IMG/VR virus record: IMGVR_UViG_3300028498_000028
Coordinates: 1-46,854 of that record
Direction: 5' to 3' (one strand)
From: a virus
Length of the DNA stretch: 46,854 bases
Part shown: positions 32,940 through 39,678 of the stretch, piece by piece
Layout of the letters: each line of letters opens with the position of its first letter
Position numbering within the stretch: position 1 is the stretch's first letter
Notes under the pieces: model-generated
Told to the model about the DNA's origin: nothing
The model's input: only the letters and a program-made list of their open reading frames with translations
Database searches by the model: none
Translations under genes and position numbers: made by a program

Positions 32940-33584
32940 ATGACTAAATCTCATGTAATAACAGCACAAACTGCGCTTGCCGCAGTCGGTTTATACACTG
33001 ACGCTATCGATGGTGAGTTTGGCAAAGGTTCTTTGTATGCAGTGCAACAGTTATTAACTAATGTAGAACAGGCAAGCGATGCGCTAGCCAAAATCGATAG
33101 CAAGGAGGTGGTACCGGTACCGCCACATGAACTAGCAAATTACATCTTGTCAGAGCGTAGTTTGCAGAATCTAAAAGGTGTTAAGCCTGATTTAGTAAAA
33201 GTGGTCAAGCGTGCTATTCAAATCACTAGTACTGACTTTATGGTCAACGAAGGCTTGCGTAGTCGTGAGCGTCAATCAAAGCTGGTTAAAAGTGGAGCCA
33301 GTCAGACAATGAACAGCAATCACTTAAAGGGCGCTGCTGTCGATATTGTGCCAGTAGTTAATGGTAAAGCTGACTTTGCTAACTGGGACCATTACTACCC
33401 ATTAGCTACTGCAATGCAAAAAGCGGCCGATGAACTAGGTATCAATGTTCGTTGGGGTGGTATGTGGGCGCTTATAAATGCTAAGCCTGGCAATCCTAAA
33501 GAATGGGTAGCTTCTTATGTGGCAGAACGTAAGGCCATAGGTAAGTCGGCGTTTATCGATGGTCCACATTTTGAGCTGGGGTAG
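32940..33584 (+). CDS. endolysin, M15-type peptidase with N-terminal binding domain
   Basis: A 214-aa cell-wall enzyme. Residues 5-45 resemble a peptidoglycan-binding repeat (ALAAVGLYTDAIDGEFGKGS). The C-terminal zinc peptidase of the VanY/T5-endolysin group has His128 and Asp135 in SNHLKGAAVDIVP and His210 in DGPHFELG. It probably cuts peptide stems (L-Ala-D-Glu or D-Ala bonds). No signal peptide is visible, so release depends on the holin. ATG 32940 has AAGG at seven bases; ATG 32934 is too close to it. Confidence 0.88.
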   Translation: MTKSHVITAQTALAAVGLYTDAIDGEFGKGSLYAVQQLLTNVEQASDALAKIDSKEVVPVPPHELANYILSERSLQNLKGVKPDLVKVVKRAIQITSTDFMVNEGLRSRERQSKLVKSGASQTMNSNHLKGAAVDIVPVVNGKADFANWDHYYPLATAMQKAADELGINVRWGGMWALINAKPGNPKEWVASYVAERKAIGKSAFIDGPHFELG

Positions 33585-33585
33585 A

Positions 33586-34404
33586 TTAAACATATTCTTT
33601 AAAAGAAGAAACTAATTCATACGTATCTTTATAAATAAGATCGACGACTGTAGCTAAGGATTGAGTTGAAAAACATTCTGGACCTGCTATTTTAATATCA
33701 AAAACCACTTCATCATCAAACTGTAGTTCTGGCTCAGTAATAGACTGCCGTTCCCCCATACTATTTCTCGGTGCCCCGAAATCAAATGCTTTAAAAGCTG
33801 TGCCATCGCTGTTGGTAGCACCTGTAGAGTTTTCTATAGTTAAACCAAAAACCTTAAGATTTTTGAGGGTAACCGTCGAATAGCTTGGAATTAAATGCCT
33901 ATGTTTAGTAGTGTTATTGAGATCATGAAGTCCACGTATTGATGAGCCCTTTCCACCTTCATAAAATTCACCCTCAGTTAACTTAGCAATAACTTCATCA
34001 CTAGCTTGCATAATTCCTTTCGGAGCTACTTTTTTTTGCTTTGGGCTTACTTGTTTTTGATGGAAAATTGCAAGAAATTTCTTTTCACTATCTGCTGTAG
34101 GAAAATACAAGTTATCACAGTTAGCATTAACGTTATTAGCCCGTACAAGGTCTCCTGTTAAGTATTCCAATGAACTACGACAGTTATTTAAGAAATTATT
34201 TAATAACTGTTTAATCGCATTAGGCGTCTTAATTTTCTGTTCAACTATTATTTTCTGTTCATATCCTGAATTATACTTTACTAATTTATAAGGTGATTCC
34301 TTTAAAAAATCTCTAATAGCTATCTTCAATTCATCCGCATTTTTCCTTGCTGCTTCTAAAACTATAAATGAATCTTCTAAAGCTTCATTATTATCTAGTT
34401 TCAT
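33586..34404 (-). CDS. AT-rich accessory gene at the right prophage end
   Basis: A 272-aa protein, convergent with the endolysin and separated from it by 1 nt. The N-terminal third is helical (LEAARKNADELKIAIRDFLK). Then come a RSSLEYL helix, LYFPTAD, and LHDLNNTTKHRHLIP, a pattern (L..LNN..KHR.L) known from a broad family of uncharacterised bacterial proteins. It has its own ribosome binding site (TAGGAG) and upstream AT-rich region. Base composition and orientation mark it as a moron, expected to be expressed in the lysogen. Defence or conversion is possible but not shown. Confidence 0.65.
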   Translation of the reverse strand: MKLDNNEALEDSFIVLEAARKNADELKIAIRDFLKESPYKLVKYNSGYEQKIIVEQKIKTPNAIKQLLNNFLNNCRSSLEYLTGDLVRANNVNANCDNLYFPTADSEKKFLAIFHQKQVSPKQKKVAPKGIMQASDEVIAKLTEGEFYEGGKGSSIRGLHDLNNTTKHRHLIPSYSTVTLKNLKVFGLTIENSTGATNSDGTAFKAFDFGAPRNSMGERQSITEPELQFDDEVVFDIKIAGPECFSTQSLATVVDLIYKDTYELVSSFKEYV

Positions 34405-34669
34405 AACTACTCCTAAATTACATCAAATTAATGATGTTTCAATAAATTTTTAATAACCTAAAAAGTTATTCTAAATACTTAATACCAATTAAGCTATACC
34501 TTCTACTGAGGTCCATTTTTTGCTTAAAATTTTACTGTCCAAGCGCGCTTTGACATGAGTCTTGACATACACTTATTAAAGACTATCACATCTAATCACA
34601 ATGCATAATCGTAAATCATTGATATTATTAATAGTGAATTTGATAGCGTGTGATAGTGTTTGATGTAAT

Positions 34670-34701
34670 CGGGTTCAACTCCCGCCATCGTAGTTGAACC
34701 C
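34670..34701 (+). other. tmRNA 3'-end-like hairpin
   Basis: Bases 34670-34687 (CGGGTTCAACTCCCGCCA) equal 18 bases of the T-arm and acceptor region of enterobacterial tmRNA as I remember it. GGGTTCAACT (34671-34680) forms a perfect 10-bp inverted repeat with AGTTGAACCC (34692-34701). No other part of tmRNA is visible. It is read as a fossil att sequence; a chance T-arm-like hairpin is the alternative. Confidence 0.5.
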
Positions 34702-34711
34702 TACCCCATCT

Positions 34712-34734
34712 TTGGCACAGATTTTGGCACAGAT
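34712..34734. repeat. paired TTGGCACAGAT, probable right arm-type integrase sites
   Basis: Copies lie at 34712-34722 and 34724-34734, one base apart. They differ from the left pair (99-120) at one position each (G for A). They are 98 bp inward of the 34832 core. Confidence 0.65.
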
Positions 34735-34831
34735 TTCACAACAACCACTACATTCTATTGCGCGTTAAATATTTAAGCCCTTGTGTTTACTACGTTTCAC
34801 CATGCAATATAATAGTATTACGCGCGTTATA

Positions 34832-34862
34832 CAGGTTCAAATCCTGCCGTTCCGACCAAACA
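34832..34862 (+). other. shared att site between the two elements
   Basis: Bases 34832-34859 repeat the tRNA end at 27-54, making this attR of element 1. Bases 34842-34862 repeat 46800-46820, making it attL of element 2. No tRNA 5' part is present here, so it does not encode a tRNA. The two repeats overlap but have different limits. Confidence 0.88.
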
Positions 34863-34869
34863 CAATATT

Positions 34870-34902
34870 AGGGCAGACCGTCATTGACCGTCTGCCCTTT
34901 TT
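34870..34902 (+). terminator. terminator just inside element 2
   Basis: The 9-bp stem AGGGCAGAC/GTCTGCCCT with an 11-nt loop is followed by TTTT. It mirrors the arrangement at 67-99 in element 1 and would restore tRNA termination when element 2 alone occupies the site. Confidence 0.85.
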
Positions 34903-34971
34903 CTATGGGCGTTTCAAACGATACGCCCTACATAACAAGCCATCATAAAGCATGGTAATCCATGTCAAAGT

Positions 34972-35022
34972 GCGGTATATTTTACGGTATATTTTATACC
35001 GTCATGGAAATATACCGTCATG
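34972..35022. repeat. left arm-type sites and int2 control region
   Basis: CGGTATATTTTA occurs at 34973-34984 and 34985-34996 in direct tandem. TATACCGTCATG, which contains the reverse complement of CGGTATA, occurs at 34995-35006 and 35011-35022. The last copy includes the integrase start codon. Matching GCGGTATATTTT pairs lie at 46722-46746. Integrase binding here would cover its own promoter or start. Confidence 0.65.
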
Positions 35023-36258
35023 TCATTAACTGATAGCCAAATCAAACGCCTTAAGCCGTCCGATACTTGCACCCCTAGCCGACCTGACAAATATAGTGAT
35101 GGTAATAACCTACGCTTATGGGTGCGTAGTACAGGTAGCAAGGTATGGGTAAGTGACTATAAGTATGCAGCCAAGCGCCAAAGCCTAACCATTGGTAAAT
35201 ATCCAGCAATGAGCCTTGCCGATGCTCGCCAGCGCAACCAACAGATAAAAGACCTGATAAAGCAAGGCATCAACCCTAAGCACGATAAGAAACGCTTGCA
35301 AGCCGACACTGACGGTACAAAGGCATTTGATGCCATAGCAGAACGCTGGCATGACGACCGCAAAGCCCATATCGCCCCTAAGACCTATAGCCGTGATTAC
35401 TCGCAGTACCAGCGCGATATTAAGCCTTTCATTGGTCACATGAACATAGAGGACATAACCGCGCCTGATGTTTTAGCCATTGGTAAAGCTATCGAAACGA
35501 GGGGCGCACCCGATATGGCAAGGCGTGCAATGCGTCAAACAGGGCAGATATTCAAGCAAGCCATACGTGAGGGCTTAGTAACTCATAACCCAGCCAACGA
35601 CCTAACCATAGCCTTAAAACCGCATAAGGTTAAGCATCATAGCCGTGTGACTAGCCAGCAGTTACCTAAACTACTTCAAGACATTGATGCCTATGGTGGT
35701 GATTTACTGGTGAAGCTAGGCTTTTGGTTCTTGTGCTATACGTTCGTGCGGACGCAAGAATTGCGCTTTATGGAATGGAGCGAGATAGACTATCAAGCCA
35801 AAATATGGCGCATACCAGCCGACAAGATGAAAATGGATAGACCGCACCTAGTACCGCTTGCCCCTCAAGTAATGGCAATTTTAGAGCAGATTAAACAGCT
35901 AGGACTTTCGGACAAGTATGTGTTCTTTAATACCACAACCCGTAAGCCATATAGTGAAAACGCATTTATCACTGCCCTATGGCGCATGGGCTATAAAGGG
36001 CGTATGACAGGGCACGGCTTCCGTGGACTTGCCAGCACTACCCTACATGAGCAAGGCGCTATGCACGAAGCTATAGAGCTGCAACTGGCACATGAGAAAG
36101 AGAACAAAGTAAGCAAAGCATACAACGGGGCGCAGCACTTAAAATATAGAACAGACATGATGCACCAGTGGGCAAACTTCATTGATGATGCCTACGCTGG
36201 CAAGATTGATAACGTCATTCACGGTAACTTCAAACAACAAGCACAGAAGCATGGGTAA
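35020..36258 (+). CDS. int: P4-type tyrosine integrase of element 2
   Basis: A 412-aa integrase of the P4/DUF4102 type. Residues 1-95 form the arm-binding domain (LTDSQIKRLKPSD, YSDGNNLRLWVRSTGSKVW, LTIGKYPAMSLADAR). The core-binding domain follows, then the catalytic set Arg244 (FVRTQELR), Lys271, His332 and Arg335 (GHGFRGL), His358 and Tyr368. It inserts element 2 at the tRNA-derived core 160 bp upstream. An ATG at 35004 runs into a stop, so 35020 is the start. It is not closely similar to the integrase of element 1. Confidence 0.94.
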   Translation: MSLTDSQIKRLKPSDTCTPSRPDKYSDGNNLRLWVRSTGSKVWVSDYKYAAKRQSLTIGKYPAMSLADARQRNQQIKDLIKQGINPKHDKKRLQADTDGTKAFDAIAERWHDDRKAHIAPKTYSRDYSQYQRDIKPFIGHMNIEDITAPDVLAIGKAIETRGAPDMARRAMRQTGQIFKQAIREGLVTHNPANDLTIALKPHKVKHHSRVTSQQLPKLLQDIDAYGGDLLVKLGFWFLCYTFVRTQELRFMEWSEIDYQAKIWRIPADKMKMDRPHLVPLAPQVMAILEQIKQLGLSDKYVFFNTTTRKPYSENAFITALWRMGYKGRMTGHGFRGLASTTLHEQGAMHEAIELQLAHEKENKVSKAYNGAQHLKYRTDMMHQWANFIDDAYAGKIDNVIHGNFKQQAQKHG

Positions 36259-36311
36259 CGCCATGTGACAACGACCATGCAAGGCTAGGGGTTGCTCCCG
36301 AACGACAGCTA

Positions 36312-36373
36312 TTCACACCCTTATGCTGTCACTGCCTTGCACCTATTTTGATTTAAGGGTGTAGGGGTGTGAA
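36312..36373. promoter_or_regulatory. inverted/direct repeats before the next gene, possible operator
   Basis: TTCACACCC (36312-36320) is the reverse complement of GGGTGTGAA (36365-36373); a further GGGTGT at 36357-36362 adds a direct repeat. The right copies overlap the ribosome binding site of the gene at 36376, suggesting control of that gene. The evidence is repeat position only. Confidence 0.4.
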
Positions 36374-36375
36374 AT

Positions 36376-37221
36376 ATGTATAATCGTGTCAGAGAAGATG
36401 AGCGAGCCTACAAGCTAATGTATAAAGCTTTTGAACTCAGTTTATCAAGACCTACGAATAGTCAGATTGCAAAAACCATACTACTCGATAATGAGTGTAA
36501 TGAAATTCAGTCTGAAAATAATATTTCTTTTTTGAGTAGGATAAGAGGCGCTATATTTACTTTTCTACAGCGAAATGAACTAGAGTATAAACAACACAAT
36601 AATCTTGAAGATAACACCAAATGTGAATGTGATTATGACTGTGAGTGTTACCTTAATAAATTTATTATGCCAGCTTTTAAAAACCTAGCTCTAAGTTTTG
36701 AGCCTTATATGAACGATGGCTCTTTAGTAAACCACATCTTAGAAGAATATACGGTAGAGGAAAAAGATAGGCTTTTAAGCTGTGACTTAAGAGAAATATT
36801 GAGGTTAATGTTATATAAAGAATTAGCATACTTAGCTTTCAATGAAGGCTTATATGATGTTTCTTGCTGGCATCACGAAGCTACAGTCTTGATGTATGGA
36901 GGTTCAATAGCTGGTGAGCGATTTAACCCATCTGATTATATTGACGAAAGTGAGGTTCTATCGCGTAATTACAGGCGCATTGGAGCGAAAGGAGGTTCAC
37001 AAAAAGGCATTAATTATAGCGAACCGCAGCAAAAAGCATTGAATTATCACGATAAATATCTTAGTGATAAGAATGAAAGGGGTAAGTTTATTTGCTCAAA
37101 TGATAAAGCTGCTAGAGAAATAATAGCTCATTTTGAAGGGAAGTCTGACGGTCTTGGTTATGCAGAACGCTCATTATCTAATATCTTAAGCACCCATCGG
37201 AAGAAGCACTTCAAAGACTAG
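36376..37221 (+). CDS. hypothetical protein of element 2, AT-rich
   Basis: A 281-aa protein. The N-terminal half is helical with a Cys-rich patch (CECDYDCECY) at about residues 87-96. The C-terminal part has a GAKGGSQKG basic loop and a helix-rich end (NDKAAREIIAHFEGKSDGLG, then YAERSLSNILSTHRKKHFKD) that resembles DNA-binding regions of plasmid or satellite regulators. It lies alone between int and alpA and is richer in A+T than its neighbours. Function unknown; a regulatory role is one possibility. Confidence 0.6.
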   Translation: MYNRVREDERAYKLMYKAFELSLSRPTNSQIAKTILLDNECNEIQSENNISFLSRIRGAIFTFLQRNELEYKQHNNLEDNTKCECDYDCECYLNKFIMPAFKNLALSFEPYMNDGSLVNHILEEYTVEEKDRLLSCDLREILRLMLYKELAYLAFNEGLYDVSCWHHEATVLMYGGSIAGERFNPSDYIDESEVLSRNYRRIGAKGGSQKGINYSEPQQKALNYHDKYLSDKNERGKFICSNDKAAREIIAHFEGKSDGLGYAERSLSNILSTHRKKHFKD

Positions 37222-37351
37222 AACACCATTTTACTAGCTAAAATGTCACTTTAGCTGCTCCAATTCTGCAATTAATTCTATACCCCATAAGATGAACCGT
37301 ACAAGACAAGCCATTACATAGTGTAGTGGCACGTAGTACGGAGTCATTGAC

Positions 37352-37648
37352 ATGACACAGCACACCACCACAGATAATCCCGTTATCGCTTTCACTGATG
37401 ACACATCAAACAGCATTGAACAAATAGCCGAAAGCCTACACGTCAAATATTTACCACCGCAAGGCATGAGCCGTGCCAGCCAGCTAATACCATTCTTACC
37501 GTTTGGTAGCAGTACCTTATGGGCATGGTCACGCGATGGACGCTTCCCAGCACCAATCAAGCTATCCCCTACTATGACGGCATGGCGCAATGCTGATGTT
37601 ATCGAGTGGCTGGAAAGTCACACCTCAATCACTAGCGAGGAGGTGTAA
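37352..37648 (+). CDS. alpA: AlpA-family regulator
   Basis: A 98-aa DNA-binding protein. The region LIPFLPFGSSTLWAWSRDGR, then FPAPIKLSPTMTAWRNADVIEWLESH, is the AlpA/MerR-like winged helix. In P4-like satellites and cryptic prophages AlpA activates int or replication genes. It heads a tightly packed operon reaching 42182. GGAG ten bases upstream supports ATG 37352. Confidence 0.88.
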   Translation: MTQHTTTDNPVIAFTDDTSNSIEQIAESLHVKYLPPQGMSRASQLIPFLPFGSSTLWAWSRDGRFPAPIKLSPTMTAWRNADVIEWLESHTSITSEEV

Positions 37649-37651
37649 GCC

Positions 37652-37933
37652 ATGACTACTACAGCAACCGCACCCGTTACCAATGAGCAAGCACCCAAGA
37701 CCCAAATAGAGATTGTTAGAGCGCATCTAATGACAGGCGCAACGATCACCACATGGGACGCTTACCGCTTCTATCAAATTACTTGCCTAGCACAGCGCAT
37801 ACACGATTTGAGAAGTCAGGGCTTAGTCATTCAAAGCGAGATAGTCACCCATAACGACAAGCGTTTTTCGGTTTATTGGCTTGATGAACAAACCTTACTT
37901 GAAAGCGAACTATCTAATAGTGAGGTGAACTAA
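37652..37933 (+). CDS. helix-turn-helix protein (HTH_39 type)
   Basis: A 93-aa protein. KTQIEIVRAHLMTGATITTW, then DAYRFYQITCLAQRIHDLRS and GLVIQSEIVTHNDKRFSVYW make a compact winged-helix of the HTH_39 kind often found beside AlpA in satellites and prophages. It begins 3 nt after alpA and ends directly before the next start. Confidence 0.8.
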   Translation: MTTTATAPVTNEQAPKTQIEIVRAHLMTGATITTWDAYRFYQITCLAQRIHDLRSQGLVIQSEIVTHNDKRFSVYWLDEQTLLESELSNSEVN

Positions 37934-38212
37934 ATGAGCGTAACCGAACAGTTAGAAGTCTTAGAGCCGCGGCTGGTAGCAGTTGATACTTATACGCTAT
38001 GCCATGTGGACGACTACATACAAGACGTATCGAACGATTGTGAAAGCCTTGCTTATGCCTTGAACCTGATAGAAACCAGCGACCCAGCAAGCAAAGGCGT
38101 GATTGTAGCGGTACGTTCTGCACTACTGGCACACAGCGAACACGCCAGCAAAATGAGCGCGGACATCATGGGTAAGCTAATCACACAAGACGAGGTATCA
38201 ATCAATGAGTAA
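37934..38212 (+). CDS. small helical protein, paralogue of next gene
   Basis: A 92-aa acidic, all-helical protein. The centre (DCESLAYALNLIETSDPASKGVI) aligns with the following gene (DTSHLAMALQAVQVECAVSRGVI), including the downstream helix. No family is recognised. Overlap of 8 nt with the next gene implies coupled translation. Confidence 0.6.
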   Translation: MSVTEQLEVLEPRLVAVDTYTLCHVDDYIQDVSNDCESLAYALNLIETSDPASKGVIVAVRSALLAHSEHASKMSADIMGKLITQDEVSINE

Positions 38213-38456
38213 TCAAATATCAGTATCAGCCGACCAGCTAGAAAATATCAATGAGCAAATAGTGCTACTCGATATTGATACCAGTCATCTAGCAATGGCA
38301 TTGCAAGCTGTGCAAGTAGAGTGCGCGGTATCAAGAGGCGTTATTAATACCGTCATAACTGCACTAAGAGCTACGTCAAAGTCACTAGGGGGCATTACTG
38401 ACGAATTAGATTATATGCTTACCACAGCGAAGCAGGAGGTAACAGACCATGAGTGA
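38205..38456 (+). CDS. small helical protein, paralogue of preceding gene
   Basis: An 83-aa acidic helical protein with the same S-x-L-A-x-A-L ... S-[RK]-G-V-I pattern as the gene before it. The pair probably arose by tandem duplication and diverged. They could form a heteromer. No function assigned. It overlaps the next gene by 8 nt. Confidence 0.6.
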   Translation: MSNQISVSADQLENINEQIVLLDIDTSHLAMALQAVQVECAVSRGVINTVITALRATSKSLGGITDELDYMLTTAKQEVTDHE

Positions 38457-38967
38457 TAAGACTAGAACCAATCCAAAGCCCCAGTATGGGGCACAGGCTG
38501 GCAAGCGCGGCTTATTGCTAAGGTTTACTATCTTTATGGCATGGGTGGTAGGTATTGGCTTACTACTCTCACTGGTGACTTGCAAGCCAGCCAGCGCAAA
38601 ACAGATTGCAACCAATGATAACAGCGGTTACTATATAGACCTCTCAAATTCTACAAGCGGACAAGCCAGCCGTGACTTTTTGGCTTTTTTTGTGCCTGAT
38701 AATAGCGCAGCCTCTCAAGCTGTCACTATGCCATCAAGCACTACCCTAAGAGCGCATTTAAGCGCATCAAGGGGGCATTCCCTCATATCTATAGCAAGTC
38801 ACTTGCTAACCGACTATGACGGGTTGACGCTGCAAAATAAAATAGCCGTAAGGCGAATATGCAGGGCGGTTTCTTGTAGAACCGAGAGTAAGACCCGTCA
38901 CCCTATATCTTTACTGTATAGCGTGGCATTAACTCAAAAACTACAAGGAGCTATCCATCATGGGTAA
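38449..38967 (+). CDS. membrane-anchored or exported protein, unknown
   Basis: A 172-aa protein with a positively charged N-terminus and one strong hydrophobic segment at about 22-44 (LLLRFTIFMAWVVGIGLLLS), followed by CKPASA, which could be a signal peptidase I site. The remaining 120 residues (NNSGYY, RGHSLISIASHLLTDYDGLT, paired Cys in ICRAVSCRT) would then lie outside the cytoplasm. An exported protein inside a replication operon is unexpected. The ribosome binding site AGGAGGT is strong. Confidence 0.6.
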   Translation: MSDKTRTNPKPQYGAQAGKRGLLLRFTIFMAWVVGIGLLLSLVTCKPASAKQIATNDNSGYYIDLSNSTSGQASRDFLAFFVPDNSAASQAVTMPSSTTLRAHLSASRGHSLISIASHLLTDYDGLTLQNKIAVRRICRAVSCRTESKTRHPISLLYSVALTQKLQGAIHHG

Positions 38968-39568
38968 TTCAATCCGCACGACCTCAAACACTCAAAACAC
39001 CCCTACACTAGCCACATTCAAAGCTGGTGACAGTGTTCTATGCCCATCATTAAGCTTTACCTCGTTTGTACTGACAGCCGACCCATACGGCAAGCGTGAC
39101 CTATTGGCACTTACTCACGATGGCAGCAACATCTACTACGATGATAAAGGTTACTTTGTGCCGTCATGCGACAAAGAAACAGGCGATTATCAGCCGTCAT
39201 TATTCCAAGACACGCCAGCCAACCGCCAAGCAGTTGCAACCCTATATAACGGTAAGTTTACTGTTCAAGCCAATCAGCGCACAGTGATAGACACCACCGA
39301 AGCAGATGACAATATAGTCGTCACTATGTCGTCACATGGTTTATCACACATTACTAGCGACATTTACGGGGCAGCCAATGCCTTACATGATGTTGGTTAT
39401 CTGCTAGGGCTTATTTACTACGGCAAGATAGAGGGGGAAGCCGTCAAGTCTATGGCACGTTTGGCACATGACGCTACTAATACATGGGAGGACATACTCC
39501 GCACTCAACTAGACATCATTAACGAACCCCTAGCAATGACTGGTTACAGCAAGGTAGGTGCAGAATGA
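38960..39568 (+). CDS. hypothetical protein of the replication operon
   Basis: A 202-aa acidic protein. The N-terminal half is beta-rich (FKAGDSVLCPSLSFTSFVLT, RDLLALTHDGSNIYYDDKGY). The second half has helices (ITSDIYGAANALHDVGYLLG). It overlaps both neighbours by a few bases (ATGA at its 3' end). No family is recognised. Confidence 0.6.
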   Translation: MGNSIRTTSNTQNTPTLATFKAGDSVLCPSLSFTSFVLTADPYGKRDLLALTHDGSNIYYDDKGYFVPSCDKETGDYQPSLFQDTPANRQAVATLYNGKFTVQANQRTVIDTTEADDNIVVTMSSHGLSHITSDIYGAANALHDVGYLLGLIYYGKIEGEAVKSMARLAHDATNTWEDILRTQLDIINEPLAMTGYSKVGAE

Positions 39569-39678
39569 AAACCTACCCACCAAAGCAAAGCCGTAAGCAC
39601 GCCAAGCGCAAAAGCTACTACAAGAAGTATCAAGCCAAGCGTAAGCCGAACCAGTCACAAGCAAGGGGGAACAGATGA
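39565..39678 (+). CDS. 37-aa very basic protein
   Basis: A tiny frame MKTYPPKQSRKHAKRKSYYK followed by KYQAKRKPNQSQARGNR: 14 of 37 residues are Lys or Arg. Its ATG overlaps the upstream stop (ATGA at 39565) and its stop overlaps the primase start (ATGA at 39675). The exact double overlap supports translation. Nucleic acid or RNA binding is likely from charge; the function is unknown. Confidence 0.6.
   Translation: MKTYPPKQSRKHAKRKSYYKKYQAKRKPNQSQARGNR

Larger units (their letters stand above)
34405..34831. other. noncoding right arm of element 1
   Basis: These 427 bp have no supported gene. They hold the upstream region of the moron, a TTGACA pair (34550, 34562), the inverted pair ACTATCACA (34582-34590) and TGTGATAGT (34649-34657), a tmRNA-like hairpin and the right arm-type sites. 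The repeats may bind Xis or host factors during excision. Confidence 0.6.

Noticed and set aside
35004-35033. Earlier ATG for the element 2 integrase
   Set aside because: This ATG is in another frame and meets a stop after nine codons; the arm-binding domain starts correctly at 35020.
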